From NCBI GenBank assembly GCA_035315885.1, contig DATFXM010000118.1, forward strand, positions 1 to 64,000: a stretch of DNA of 64,000 nucleotides. Direction: 5' to 3'. Both the position numbers and the translations under genes were made by a program. The notes under the pieces were generated by a model. It saw only the letters and a program-made list of their open reading frames with translations, had not been told where the DNA came from and ran no database searches. The number at the start of each line of letters is the position of its first letter. Position 1 is the first letter of the stretch. The stretch comes from DATFXM01 sp035315885. Lineage in GTDB: Bacteria; Acidobacteriota; Blastocatellia; UBA7656. This document shows positions 36,801 to 48,200 of this stretch, one piece after another.

Positions 36801-37001
36801 GGCCGTGTGTCCATATTGAGAGATTTTCCGTTTCGGATCGAGTGCCCAGGAGGGAGTTGCCAAGGACAAGACCAGCACGATGAAGAGTCCCGATGAAGTC
36901 TGTCGTATCCGGGACACGAGAGTTGCACTCGCGCGTTCTATCGATTGCAGGTTCATCCACTGCTTCGGTTTCAGCAACAAGCCCGAATTGCTCTCGCTCA
37001 C
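33837..37001 (-). CDS. Large beta-propeller/Y_Y_Y sensor histidine kinase
   Basis: This sensor of up to 1054 residues has a signal/anchor near residues 35-55 (LFIVLVLSLATPSWA). Some 12-14 propeller repeats follow to about 690 (GYIWLGTSEGLMRFDG and variants). A Y_Y_Y domain comes next (YLLEGHDQEWQDAGTRR, NLAPGTYHFRV). One transmembrane helix is at about 780-800 (VACVCAVLLLLWALHRL). The HisKA_3 domain has H838 (RELHDTLLQSFQGLLLRF), and the HATPase has EALRNAFKHSEA and RDDGKGIE. The GTG start at 37001 overlaps the DUF427 stop (GTGA); ATG 36956 is an alternative closer to the signal peptide. It pairs with the adjacent regulator. Confidence 0.92.
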   Translation of the reverse strand: MSESNSGLLLKPKQWMNLQSIERASATLVSRIRQTSSGLFIVLVLSLATPSWALDPKRKISQYGHTAWRVQDGAIPQGSPITQTTDGYIWLGTSEGLMRFDGVRFVRWEPPKGQSVPGRAFTALLGSRDGSLWIGTTGGLSCLKDGQLRIYTDPADPVGIQAIIEDNSGTIWATCYGLHGRDGPICSVSGETLRFFGKKDGIPVDFGVGLTEDSEGNLWFGSKVLCRWRPGTSATTFFDGITDKITQPAPVVDVAVGPSGIVWATLDGTGPELGVRYYSGGKWTSYVVPGFDGAKVWSHALLFDRQGTLWVGTENDGIYRIHDGVADHYAESDGLSGNSISLVYEDREGNIWVRTDGGLDMFRNTSIISYTIHEGLSAAELKSVLALRNGSVWLANLDGVDILRNQGKSTVVFGRELAGHNVGAMLEDHSGAIWLGADNKLLIFQHDHFREIKGVHGQPFAGDGEVTGIAEDTSHRVWVTTLGGHLLSIVGDKIQEHVLPNSAPTSLDHIAADLNGGVWIVSRRGAVSYYREGQFQTIPLADSQGPVSIYGLFVDTDDSVLFSTLRGLYRWKDGQLSALTSENGLPCDAVYTVIKDEHRALWIYARCGLLKVDATEWAKWTEQPDSKLTITRFDALDGAHPGLGRAYQPLSSRAPDGRLWFVGYLTAQVVDPENLYQNTVPPSVFVEAIVADHNVSTAQPFMEIPALTRDLQIDYTALSFSVPQKVHFRYLLEGHDQEWQDAGTRRQAFYSNLAPGTYHFRVVACNSYGVWNETGASFDFTVLPAYYQTTWFRVACVCAVLLLLWALHRLRVRHLNRQFDIGLEARVAERTRIARELHDTLLQSFQGLLLRFQSASNLLPTRPGDAKQRLDNAIEYTARAITEGRDAVHHLRSTTLATNDLAYDISMLARELGLDHNNGCAPEFSMQVEGRPRNLHAIVRDEVYRILAEALRNAFKHSEAQRIEVEIRYGERELRLRIRDDGKGIEPAIPAQERPLGHWGLSGMRERAELLSGNLALWSEVGSGTEVELIIPAAVAYTARDRWYRRLLALRKGA

Positions 37002-37870
37002 GGCCGCTTGCCAGAGGGAAACGCCTCGGCGATTGTGAGGTCGCGATCTGGGCCGTGAGGGATTACAGCCTGACCAGCCGGCAGCCGGAGCTGTTTGCCA
37101 TCGAGTTGCACAGACACTATGTCCGGTTCGAATGAGACAAAGTCAGAGATTCGGCCAACCTCGGGATAAGCTTCACGATACGACCATGCCGCCAGATGTG
37201 CGTCACCGATGTGGTAATGGCTGCACAACCCTTTGTACGGACAGAAGGTCTGCTTTTCAACTGCAGTCAGGGCGGACTCGACGACATCGGCTCGAGGAAC
37301 GTACCAACGTGGCGCGAAGCCGGACTCGTAGAGAACCAGCGGCCGCTTGGTATCGGCAATGATGCGATCACTGTGGCGGACCACGAGGTTACGGGAGGTT
37401 TGGCGGATGTCGATGCGATGGTAACTGTCTGCGGCATGACCCACGATTCGCTCGTCTTCTTCGTAGAAAGCATCCATCGCGGGCCAGGCGAAGGCCACCC
37501 GTCCGTGTAATTCGCTCGCGTAGTCCGGCAAGTTGAAATGCTGCCACGCTCCTCGCGGAGCGCTTTGTTGTCCCGCTCGAACGATATACCACGAAGTGGG
37601 TCCGAGTTCGCGATGCATGGTCGTGTGCTCGGTACGTTCTAAAGCATCTGCAGAGACATCGCTCTTCGGGAAGTACGCGATCGGATAGTGACCTGGTTCG
37701 AAGAGCAGGATGACGTCTTCGCTGTCGGCAATCCATGCGCCGCCGAAGAGTACACGCATGCGCCGGCGCAACGGCTCGGCGTATAAGAGCTTTTTTGGCA
37801 ACGGCTCGGGTACGAGAAATCGTCCGATTGCTCCCGATGATAACGGTCCTTGTTGCCATGAGAGTCCCAT
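36998..37870 (-). CDS. Tandem DUF427 protein
   Basis: This 290-residue protein carries two DUF427 units. The first (about 35-130) has VLFGGAWIADSEDVILLFEP then GHYPIAYFPKSDV. The second (about 150-260) has VVRHSDRIIADTKRPLVLYE, GFAPRWYVPRADV, and the family signature FCPYKGLCSHYHIG with AWSYREAYPEVGRI. DUF427 has no settled function. AAAGGAGGTGAGCC precedes ATG 37870. Its stop overlaps the start of the sensor kinase gene, so expression is linked to that two-component system. Confidence 0.9.
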   Translation of the reverse strand: MGLSWQQGPLSSGAIGRFLVPEPLPKKLLYAEPLRRRMRVLFGGAWIADSEDVILLFEPGHYPIAYFPKSDVSADALERTEHTTMHRELGPTSWYIVRAGQQSAPRGAWQHFNLPDYASELHGRVAFAWPAMDAFYEEDERIVGHAADSYHRIDIRQTSRNLVVRHSDRIIADTKRPLVLYESGFAPRWYVPRADVVESALTAVEKQTFCPYKGLCSHYHIGDAHLAAWSYREAYPEVGRISDFVSFEPDIVSVQLDGKQLRLPAGQAVIPHGPDRDLTIAEAFPSGKRP

Positions 37871-37899
37871 GGCTCACCTCCTTTAAAAAGTGTCAGAGA

Positions 37900-38418
37900 T
37901 CAAGGTTGAAATGATGGGGAAATCGACTCGGATCTCCGATCGTCATAACGACTGCGCTTTCTTGAGAGCAGTCCATCGACTGAAAATGGCCCGGAACCAA
38001 TGAGTACCAGTACAGCCAGGCAGGTCAAATAAAGCAGGTCACACTCGTAGCCCGGAGGGCCGAACTGTGCGCCCGCGGGTGTTACCGCGATAAGCTTGAT
38101 CGAACTGAAGCCATAGGGCAGATGTACGGAGAGCATCGCAACCACGAGAAGACCGGCGAGAGGCACACTGAAGAGTGGGACGAACGCGCCGACGAATACT
38201 GCGAAACCGCCGAGCAGTTCAGTGAGTATTGTCACCCATGCCATGACGTGCGCGGCCGGAACGCCTAAGGCTTGAAGAATGGAAACGAAGGCAGCAGGGC
38301 CGTGCGCGAGTTTGGCGTAACCGTGCTGCATGAAACCGAAGCCAACGATAACGCGTAATGGAACGGCCGCCCATTGGGGATTTATGAGACGCTCAAACAA
38401 GGCAGCGACTCCTTTCAT
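37900..38418 (-). CDS. DoxX-family membrane protein
   Basis: This 172-residue protein has four helices: PLRVIVGFGFMQHGYAKLAH, VPAAHVMAWVTILTELLGG, LFSVPLAGLLVVAMLSVHLP, and LLYLTCLAVLVLIGSGPFSV. The GxGxGPxSVDG-like ending matches DoxX. ATG 38418 is preferred with GGCGGGG nearby; a longer frame to 38493 lacks support. It is followed after 29 bp by the DUF427 gene on the same strand. Confidence 0.87.
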   Translation of the reverse strand: MKGVAALFERLINPQWAAVPLRVIVGFGFMQHGYAKLAHGPAAFVSILQALGVPAAHVMAWVTILTELLGGFAVFVGAFVPLFSVPLAGLLVVAMLSVHLPYGFSSIKLIAVTPAGAQFGPPGYECDLLYLTCLAVLVLIGSGPFSVDGLLSRKRSRYDDRRSESISPSFQP

Positions 38419-38498
38419 TCCCCGCCCAATGCCGGGCGTGCGTCGGGAAGTGGAGTCCCACCATTCGAGAATCATACCCGCGCGGAACATCAAACGAT

Positions 38499-39464
38499 CT
38501 ACCCTAAATGCTCGCCATTGGCGGCGAGGAAGTCTTTTATCGCCGCGGCAATTTCCGCGACGTGTGTCTCGATTGCGAAATGACCTGTATCGAGGAATTG
38601 GACTTTTGCGTTCGGCAGGTCTTTTCGAAAAGCCTCGGCTCCCGCAGGAATAAAGAAAGGATCATTTTTGCCCCAGATCGCAAGCAATGGAGGCTTCGAC
38701 TTGCGGAAATACTCCTGAAATTTTGGATATAGCGCGACATTCGAAGCGTAATCGAGAAACAGATCCAACTGAATTTCTTTGTTTGCCGGACGGTCTAACA
38801 AAGCCCAGTCCAATGTGTACGACTCGGGAGGAACGCTTTCTGCATCGCTTACTCCGTGCGTATACTGCCACCGTGTTCCTTCCGGCGTCAGAATGTTCTG
38901 CCGGATTACTTCGCGATTTTCGGCTGTCGGCGAAGCCCAGTATTTCCGGATCGGGCCCCAAGCGTCCCCAAGCCCTTCTTCATAAGCATTCCCGTTCTGC
39001 GAAATGATGGCGGTGACCCGCTCAGGGTGAGCCATAGCCAAACGCAGACCGGTCGGCGCGCCGTAATCGAACACATAGATTGCATAACGGTCGATTTTCA
39101 ACGCTTTCGTGAAGGCATCGATGGTCGACGCCAATCCATCGAACGAGTAAACATATTTTCGTTCGGCTGGAACTTCAGTGAATCCGAAGCCGGGGAGGTC
39201 CGGAGCGATAACGCGATATTGATCAGCGAGGCGAGGAATGAGTTCGCGAAACATAAACGACGAAGTAGGGAACCCATGTAACAAGAGAACTACGGGAGCA
39301 TCAATATCACCTGCCGTCCGATAAAAAACTCGAACACCGTCGGCATCAACTTTGTGGATGGATGTTTGAGGCACGCTGAACTGTGATTCGGCCACACGTT
39401 CAAGTGTCGTGGTCGACTTAGGGCCGGGAGGGCTCGGCTTAACCTTTGTTGTCGCTTTATTCAT
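38499..39464 (-). CDS. Alpha/beta hydrolase with Asp nucleophile
   Basis: This 321-residue hydrolase has the oxyanion motif HGFPTSSFMF and nucleophile elbow D133 in YVFDYGAPTGL. The acid is probably Asp in WGKNDPFF and the base His in DTGHFAIETH. An aspartate nucleophile points to the epoxide hydrolase/haloalkane dehalogenase branch rather than to esterases. The WxxG-type halide residues of true dehalogenases are absent (FDYG rather than HDWG). ATG 39464 is used; the longer frame starts with TTG and is doubtful. It heads the co-directional run DoxX-DUF427-kinase-regulator-DoxX. Confidence 0.85.
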   Translation of the reverse strand: MNKATTKVKPSPPGPKSTTTLERVAESQFSVPQTSIHKVDADGVRVFYRTAGDIDAPVVLLLHGFPTSSFMFRELIPRLADQYRVIAPDLPGFGFTEVPAERKYVYSFDGLASTIDAFTKALKIDRYAIYVFDYGAPTGLRLAMAHPERVTAIISQNGNAYEEGLGDAWGPIRKYWASPTAENREVIRQNILTPEGTRWQYTHGVSDAESVPPESYTLDWALLDRPANKEIQLDLFLDYASNVALYPKFQEYFRKSKPPLLAIWGKNDPFFIPAGAEAFRKDLPNAKVQFLDTGHFAIETHVAEIAAAIKDFLAANGEHLG

Positions 39465-39893
39465 GATGATGCGTCGTCTCTCCTTGGGTTTAGTGTTGGC
39501 GTCGCAGACCGCGATGGTGAGAGCAAGCAAGATGCCAAAGAGGTGGGGGTAGCTCAAAGATGGACGGGGTCGATAAATTGTTCTGGTCCTACAAGATGTC
39601 TTCTTGAGCGAGGTAAGATCTCGAGGTATGCGAGACGAATCCGTGGCGAATGGTTAACAGTGACGAGTTTTTGTCTCGGCCATCGTCGCTCCACTGCGAT
39701 CGCAACCGGTTGGGCAGAGGGTTTCGGACGTTAGTCGATTGAACCGGAGGCGTACAGGCTGGCACGCTTCTCGTGCCTGCAGTTGATTATCTTTGCGAGT
39801 AGCGTCGCTGAGCCGTTAGCGGTTTCGCGCGAGCGCTGCAAATCGAACGCAAATCGAACACCGGAGGATAGGCGGTCTTGCGCGATAACACTC
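39465..39893. other. Gene-free stretch with small hairpin
   Basis: A hairpin GGCACG/CGTGCC (39761-39766 and 39772-39777, five-base loop) lies 117 bp downstream of the egtB stop on the minus strand and may end that transcript. The flanking text (GGAGGCGTACAGGCTGGCAC) resembles dispersed intergenic repeats in soil bacteria. No gene is supported in the rest. Confidence 0.45.
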
Positions 39894-41168
39894 TTAGGTC
39901 GCCAAACGTATTCCACTGAACTGCCACCGGGTGGCCGGTTGAAAGAAATTGCGATAGGTCGCGCGCAGATGACTGTCAGGCGTGACGCACGAGCCTCCGC
40001 GTAAGACCATCTGACCGCTCATAAACTTGCCGTTGTATTCGCCGAGTGCGCCCGGAAATGGCTTGTAAGCCGGGTACCCGGTGTAGGCGCTGGCCGTCCA
40101 CTCCCAGCATTCTCCGAAGAGTTGCTCAACGCCGTCACCGCTTGTCCTCGTTGGATGCAGTCTCCTTGAGTCGAGCAAGTTTCCTCGGGGAGGTACCTGG
40201 CTCGCGACGCATTCCCACTCCGCTTCCGTCGGAAGCCGGCATCCTCGCCAGCGTGCAAACGCATCGGCCTCGTAAAAACTGACGTGGCAGACGGGCGAAT
40301 CCAGCAGTGCAGAAAGTCCCCGCCAGCCCCTCAAGGTGAAGACTCTCCAGTTAGTCTGATCGTTGGAATCACGATCCCAATAAAGAGGTGCCGTCCAACC
40401 TGTCTGCTTTAGAGTTTCCCAGCCATCAGAAAGCCAGAACTCCGGCCGCGAATATGCATCATCGGCGATAAACTCCAGATATTCACGACAGGTGACCATG
40501 CGATTTGCGATCTGGAAAGGTTCCAGGTAGACCTTGTGGCGAGGAGTTTCGTTATCGAAACAGAAATCGAGAGGGTTCGATGATTGCAAAGGATAACCAA
40601 TCTCAATCAGACCGCCGTTCAAGCTGTGCCAGCTCAGTTTAGAAGGCGGACGCTCTTTCTCGTCGGAGATGACGTCCGTTGCGTACAAGGGACGAAGGGG
40701 ATTGCAGAAAAAAGCGTGCTTGATGTCGGTCAGCACAAGTTCCTGGTGCTGTTGCTCATGGTTTAAACCCAATAAGATGATCCGCGCAGGCTCTTCCTCA
40801 AGGAAACCTGCAAGGAACCTCTCCATCTCGTGATCAACGTGTGCCCGGAAGCCCAGCACCCGGTCTAGCGAGGGAGAGGAGAAGCAAGCTCGCAACCTTT
40901 TCTCCGGAATCTCGCTGCCCAGTGAGTTGTAGTAGCTGTTAAACAGCCAACTATATTCCTCGTTAAAGGGCTTGTACGCGGGAAGGAAAGGTCGTAGAAC
41001 AAAAGTCTCGAAGAACCATGTCGTATGGGCTTGATGCCACTTTACGGGGCTGGCTTCCGGACATGATTGGACCATTTGTTCCTCAGCGGACAGACCTTCG
41101 ACGAGAGAGCTAGTTACCGATCGCACCGTTTTGTACTTCGAGTCGAGCGCAGATATTTGTCTTCTCAA
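39894..41168 (-). CDS. egtB: Ergothioneine synthase EgtB-like sulfoxide synthase
   Basis: This 424-residue non-haem iron enzyme has an N-terminal DinB-like domain with iron ligands H48 (KWHQAHTTWFFETF), H137 and H141 (GLNHEQQHQELVLTD). A C-terminal formylglycine-generating-like domain follows (CRLPTEAEWE, GECWEWTASAYTGYP, LRGGSCVTP, TYRNFFQPATRWQFSGIRLA). EgtB joins hercynine to gamma-glutamylcysteine or cysteine. The start appears to be TTG 41168, since conserved N-terminal text begins right after it. No egtD or other egt gene is adjacent, so methyl-histidine supply must come from elsewhere or the enzyme is a paralogue. Confidence 0.9.
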   Translation of the reverse strand: MRRQISALDSKYKTVRSVTSSLVEGLSAEEQMVQSCPEASPVKWHQAHTTWFFETFVLRPFLPAYKPFNEEYSWLFNSYYNSLGSEIPEKRLRACFSSPSLDRVLGFRAHVDHEMERFLAGFLEEEPARIILLGLNHEQQHQELVLTDIKHAFFCNPLRPLYATDVISDEKERPPSKLSWHSLNGGLIEIGYPLQSSNPLDFCFDNETPRHKVYLEPFQIANRMVTCREYLEFIADDAYSRPEFWLSDGWETLKQTGWTAPLYWDRDSNDQTNWRVFTLRGWRGLSALLDSPVCHVSFYEADAFARWRGCRLPTEAEWECVASQVPPRGNLLDSRRLHPTRTSGDGVEQLFGECWEWTASAYTGYPAYKPFPGALGEYNGKFMSGQMVLRGGSCVTPDSHLRATYRNFFQPATRWQFSGIRLAT

Positions 41169-41504
41169 GTGTCAATACTCCACTTTCAATATCAACGAAC
41201 AACTTTGCCCGCCGAATCGCGACAGAGTACTGCCCTCAATTCAACCCGGGCCAACTCAACCCACCAGGCAACGCATAAGCCAACCGAGAAATGGTAACCG
41301 AGGTGCAAGGTTTTGGTCCAAAACATTCAGGCAGTCGAAGATGGCCAAGAGAATCCCCAGTCAAGGTCTTGTCATTTCCTGACGAAACTGTGATGGATGT
41401 TCGTCAGTGACAAACTTCCCGTCGCAAGAAACTTCGCGGAAGATGTGGCCGGGCACGGCACCGGACGCAGTGCCGCGAGATCATCTGGTCGTGACTTAAG
41501 GGGT
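41169..41504. other. Gene-free stretch upstream of egtB
   Basis: This 336-bp gap between the GAF sigma-54 activator and egtB, both minus strand, shows no supported gene. A sigma-54-type -24/-12 element was looked for and not convincingly found. Confidence 0.5.
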
Positions 41505-43604
<2,100 letters not shown>

Positions 43605-44103
43605 CGCAAAGGGAGTCTTAATGACTCCGTCTCCTTTAAACCAGATTCGATAGGTTATTCAGATCAAGCATCAGGCTCACTTGCGTGTCCTTGAATGGCG
43701 CTCGTCTGCCCCAACAACCTCACCAGACCTGCTTGCCCATTCGCGAACGACCCTTTGAGCGGATTCGCAGGCTTTGACGAAATTACGGGACGCGGCCGGA
43801 AGCCAGCGCAAGCACGCATAGTGACAGATGCCCTAGGCCAGTATGCCGGAGCCGGAAAAATGGCGCATCCCAAATTAGAAGATGATTCTCGTACTACTAT
43901 CGGCGACCGCGCATATACCACAATCGAGGTAATTGGCCTCGTCCGGCGGCCTCAGGTTTGAACAGCTCACTAACTGGATGCGGCTGGAATTGGCGAAACG
44001 ATTTAGGCGCAAGAGGAGAAGCGTGCCACCTATTGTGACGAAACAGATCGCTCGGCATCGCTCGCCGGCACAGTGATCTCTTCGACTGAAAAGGTTTGCG
44101 TTC
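43605..44103. other. Gene-free stretch
   Basis: This 499-bp interval separates the aquaporin-like gene and the GAF activator, both minus strand. Only mirror-image unsupported frames are visible. It contains GGAGTC-TTAAT-GACTCC at 43612-43628, directly before the activator start, a possible operator. Confidence 0.5.
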
Positions 44104-45060
44104 TCACAGTAACGTCTCCTTTGTGCCGGCCCCGGTCGGAAGAGGTTCGTTGACCCGATGTCCGTGGTGGAATATACAGCGCTTGTCATTGTCGTGATGG
44201 ATCTTGGCGCAGTAGGGACCAATCCCCGCGCGAGCCCACAAAAAAATCTCGGCTCCGGCTAACATGCCCAGCGTGGGTGCAAACAAGTAGATCCAAAACG
44301 CTTGCCAGTAGCCGGCGCGAAACGCCGAACCGAAAGTGCGAGCGGGATTCATGCTCATGCCCGAGAGTGGAGCTTCGAAGGTTATAAACATTGCGTACAG
44401 ACCGCCCACAAGATAGGGGGCGTATCGGGCAACCGCTTCCCGATTGGTGGCAAACAGGACGCCGGCCATCAGGACGAAAGAAATAGTCACCTCTCCGGCG
44501 AATGCGCCGGCGTTGCCAAATATGCCTGGCGTTGTAACCGCGTAGTGCACGGAGGCGTTTTTCGGTGCATCTCGAAGTACATAAGCCGCTATGCCTACAC
44601 CGCCGGCTGCGCCGGCGAATTGCGCGGCCACGTAAAAGAACGTATCCCAGAACGCCAGTTTCCCAAGGCGATAAAAAGTCAAAGTTATCGCGGGGTTGAA
44701 ATGACCGCCCGACTGTTTGCCCCAGGGCGTCATGATGATCGCGACCACCGCCGAACCGACTAAGAATCCCATCACGGCTCGGCGAAGGACGTCGCTGTGA
44801 ATCGCGTGGTGGAGTGGTGAAGCAGGATGCAGCAACCATGTGGCGAACGTTAGAACCAGGAACATATACAACGCAATTTCACCAGCTTCCATCAGATACT
44901 CCGACCAGTGGTTGCGCAGGCTCGCAAATGCGTTCAAGGGAGGATTCCCACCAGGCGTTGTTATGACCTCGGGGTTCTCAGCTCCGATCGCTTTGCTTTC
45001 CGCGGACTCAGCGATGGGTGTTGCGTCCGGAAATGGAATGGTTTCAGGCTCCGATTGCAT
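44104..45060 (-). CDS. Aquaporin/MIP channel
   Basis: This channel of about 318 residues has two NPA half-helices: GGHFNPAIT (122-124) and MSMNPARTF (238-241). Six transmembrane helices are visible (MEAGEIALYMFLVL, RAVMGFLVGSAVVAIIM, FFYVAAQFAGAAGG, GEVTISFVLMAGVLF, LVGGLYAMFITFEA, IYLFAPTLGMLAGAEIF). A Pro-rich N-terminal extension of about 55 residues and a His-rich C-terminal tail (CIFHHGHRVN) are unusual for the family. ATG 45060 is chosen; the frame extends to ATG 45120 with a hydrophobic prefix. Water versus glycerol selectivity cannot be told. Confidence 0.9.
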   Translation of the reverse strand: MQSEPETIPFPDATPIAESAESKAIGAENPEVITTPGGNPPLNAFASLRNHWSEYLMEAGEIALYMFLVLTFATWLLHPASPLHHAIHSDVLRRAVMGFLVGSAVVAIIMTPWGKQSGGHFNPAITLTFYRLGKLAFWDTFFYVAAQFAGAAGGVGIAAYVLRDAPKNASVHYAVTTPGIFGNAGAFAGEVTISFVLMAGVLFATNREAVARYAPYLVGGLYAMFITFEAPLSGMSMNPARTFGSAFRAGYWQAFWIYLFAPTLGMLAGAEIFLWARAGIGPYCAKIHHDNDKRCIFHHGHRVNEPLPTGAGTKETLL

Positions 45061-45256
45061 GTTCTCTCGTAGGAGCAAGAAGGTAGCCAGAACCAAACTG
45101 GCCGACAGCCCGCCGCTCATTCCCCGAAAATCTGCGCGTCACCGGTGAGGTTGAAGCCCCGGCGTTATGAGATGCCGAAGCTGGCGCGTCGATATAAGAA
45201 CGCCAAGACTTCTTTGCGACAGTAGGTAACGCTGGGTAGGACTAGTCCACGCTGGG

Positions 45257-48200
45257 CTAATGAATCTGTGATCGCGTGGGATGCTCGCTTCTCAGAAATG
45301 CGGTGAGACGCTCGGCCTCGCGGGTGAAGCGTGGAGATTGGCACTTATTCACAAGCTCCTTGTATTCATCGACGAGTTGCGCGGCGAGTTGCTGCTTCGC
45401 CGCAGCCTCGTCGAATTTTCCTTCGCCATCGGCTCGCTTAGCCACTGCCAGGACCACTTCTACGTAAAGGGGTCCAAGCCATAGGCGCGTGACGTGAGAA
45501 TCTGTATCCGCCAGGAACTCCGCGGCGGCGGCGCACAAGTGTTCGGCTTCATCCAGTTCGCCGCGGCGAAATCTGACTTCGGCAAGGCATCGGTGACCTT
45601 CGAAACGTGAATATAGCAAGCCCAGCTTCTCACTAGCCTCGAAAGCTTCCAGAGCAATTCGCAACGCCTCATCGAACTGTCGCTGACGCTCAAGCCGATC
45701 ATTCGAGCTGTCAGCAGGGTGCTTGGCCGCGTTTGCTGCAAGGACGATTGCAAGGTTACCTCTCGACAAGTTCATGGCGCGAAGCTCGCCAATGGATTCC
45801 GCCACCGCGATGCTTTCCGTGAACTCCCTCTCAGCCCGCGCGGAATCTCCCGTGAAGAATGAACATATGCCTGCGGTGAAATGCGTCCATGCTTTACGTT
45901 CGCGCGAGTGAATCTTGTAGACGATCTCGCGCTCGCGTTCGGAGTATTCGAGTCCCGCGTGAAATTCCCCTGTATGAATTGCGTCCTCTCCGAGGAATTC
46001 GAAGCCGGCAGCCTCGGTGGATGGCACTTTATGCCGCCTGCCGAATTCGAGGCACTGTCGCGCCCAGCGATCGGCCTCCACGTAGAGTCCAAGGTGTTGA
46101 TTGGCGCCGGCAAGAAAACTATAAAGCCGCCCGATGATGCCCGCCGCGAAACTGGAAATCGACTCGGCCGCGGCGATCGGGGCGACCAGATCGACGCCAC
46201 GCTGTAACAGTTCAATCGCTTTGCAATGACGACCGGCCAAATGGTGAAACCTTCCTTCGATCGATAACGCGTTGGCGGTTCCAATCGGATTGGTCTCAGG
46301 ATCGAGAACCGCCAGCGCCTCGCGGATATATTCCACGCCGCGTTGGTCGCCGGTGGCCACAAGCGAGCCCGCAAGATGAACCTGTAGCCGGGCCTTGATC
46401 TGAGGATCGGTTGCAAGTGAGAGCGCGCGTTCGAAGTGTTCACCGCCGGCGATCGTTTCGCCGTTAAGCATGTACACCTTGCCGATCATCTCTTCCTGCG
46501 CGAGTTGCTCATCCTCCAACTCGAGCGCTTCGGCGCATTCAAGCGCGCGTGTGTAAGCGGCAATTGCCTCGTCAAACGCGAAAACACGCACAGCTTCCTG
46601 CGCCGCTTGCTTTGCATACTTCAGCCCGTGGTCATATTTGCCGGCCTGAATGTAGTGATAGGCGAGCCGCTCGACCGCGCATCCCCCGGGTCCGCAATGT
46701 GCCTCGAGGCCTTCCGCGGCGTTTCGATGCAAGCGCCGGCGACGAATTGGATTAAGCTCTTCGTAGAGCACTTCACGAATCTTGTCGTGGGTGAAGCTGA
46801 AAGAATCGTCATCGCCAGCGGCGGTCAGTTGCGCGCTCACCGATTCATCCAGAGCATCCAGCAGAATTTCTTCCGATATGTTGCCTGCAACCGCGTTGAG
46901 TTCGTCAAAACTAAAAGTCTTTCCCAATATTGCGGCGATTCGAAGTATCTCATTCGTCTGTTCGCTAACCCGATCGAGACGATAACCGATGGCCTCTTTG
47001 ACACTTTGCGGAATAATCAATTCGCCGATCTCTGAGCGCTGCCAGCGCCCACCTTGCCGGCGCACCGATCCCTGTTCGATGAGTGCCTTAAGGACCTCTT
47101 CGACAAAGAACGGGTTGCCTTCAGTCTCGCGGTGGACTGCCTCACCAAACTCTGCGCTGACCTCTTCGCCAAGCAACGCACTTATCTGCGCCGAGGTCTC
47201 AGCAGTGTCGAAGCGGCGCAGGGTAATTCGGGTGACTAGACGTTCCCGATTCCAATCAACCAAAGACTTTGAGAGCGGATGGGCGCGATCCAGCTCGGTC
47301 TCCCGGTAACAGCCAACAATCAAAACGCGCTGATCTCGCGTCTGTCTCAGCAAATGTGCCAGCAGCCAAAGTGTACCGCGATCGGCCCAATGCAAATCAT
47401 CGATGAAGAAGAGCAGTCCATTCTCCTTCGATAGATTTGAAAAGACGCGCGCCACTGCATCAAAAAACAGCAGCCGCTCTTCGTGTGGCGGCAACTCGGT
47501 GCGATCCGGGAACGGGCCGAGACGCGTTTCAAGTTCGGGCGCAAGCTTAGCGATCTGGGGAGCTGCATCACCAATTGCGGCTCGCAGCACCGCATCATCT
47601 TTCTGTTCTCTTAGCCAGCGGCGAAACGTCTCGACAAAAGGAAGGTAAGGAGTAGTCGCCTCGTACTCGTAGCAGCCGCCGCTCAACACCACCGCGCCTG
47701 CGACGGCGGCCTGGATCGTAAGTTCGCGAGCGAGTCGCGTTTTGCCCGCCCCCGGTTCACCGCTCAAGAGCACCGCATGGCCATGACCTTCACGCGCGTG
47801 CCGCCATAGCTCGCGAGCCTGGGCGAGTTCGGCGACGCGACCAACTAAACGCCCGCGAGAGAGTGCATCGAGAATCACCACGCTGGCGGCCACATCGCTA
47901 TCTGCAACGTCGTCCGACGGTCCGAGCGAATCCGCAAGAGCTACGGCAGTCTCGCGTGCTGACGCGAAACGATCGGCCGGGTTTTTTTCCAGCAGCCGAA
48001 GAATAACGGACTCGACCTTTCGCGGCAGATCGGGGCGCAGCACGCGAGGCGGGACCACCGAAGCATGTACGTGCTGCGAAATTACCGCCAGCGGATCGTC
48101 GCCAACGAAAGGCAATCGTCCGGTCGTCAGTTCATAGAGCACAACTCCGAGAGCATACAAGTCGGTGCGGCCGTCGACCTTCTGTCCCAGAGCTTGTTCG

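Noticed and set aside
41169..41504. Sigma-54 promoter for egtB
   Set aside because: No GG-N10-GC pair with acceptable flanks could be placed with confidence.
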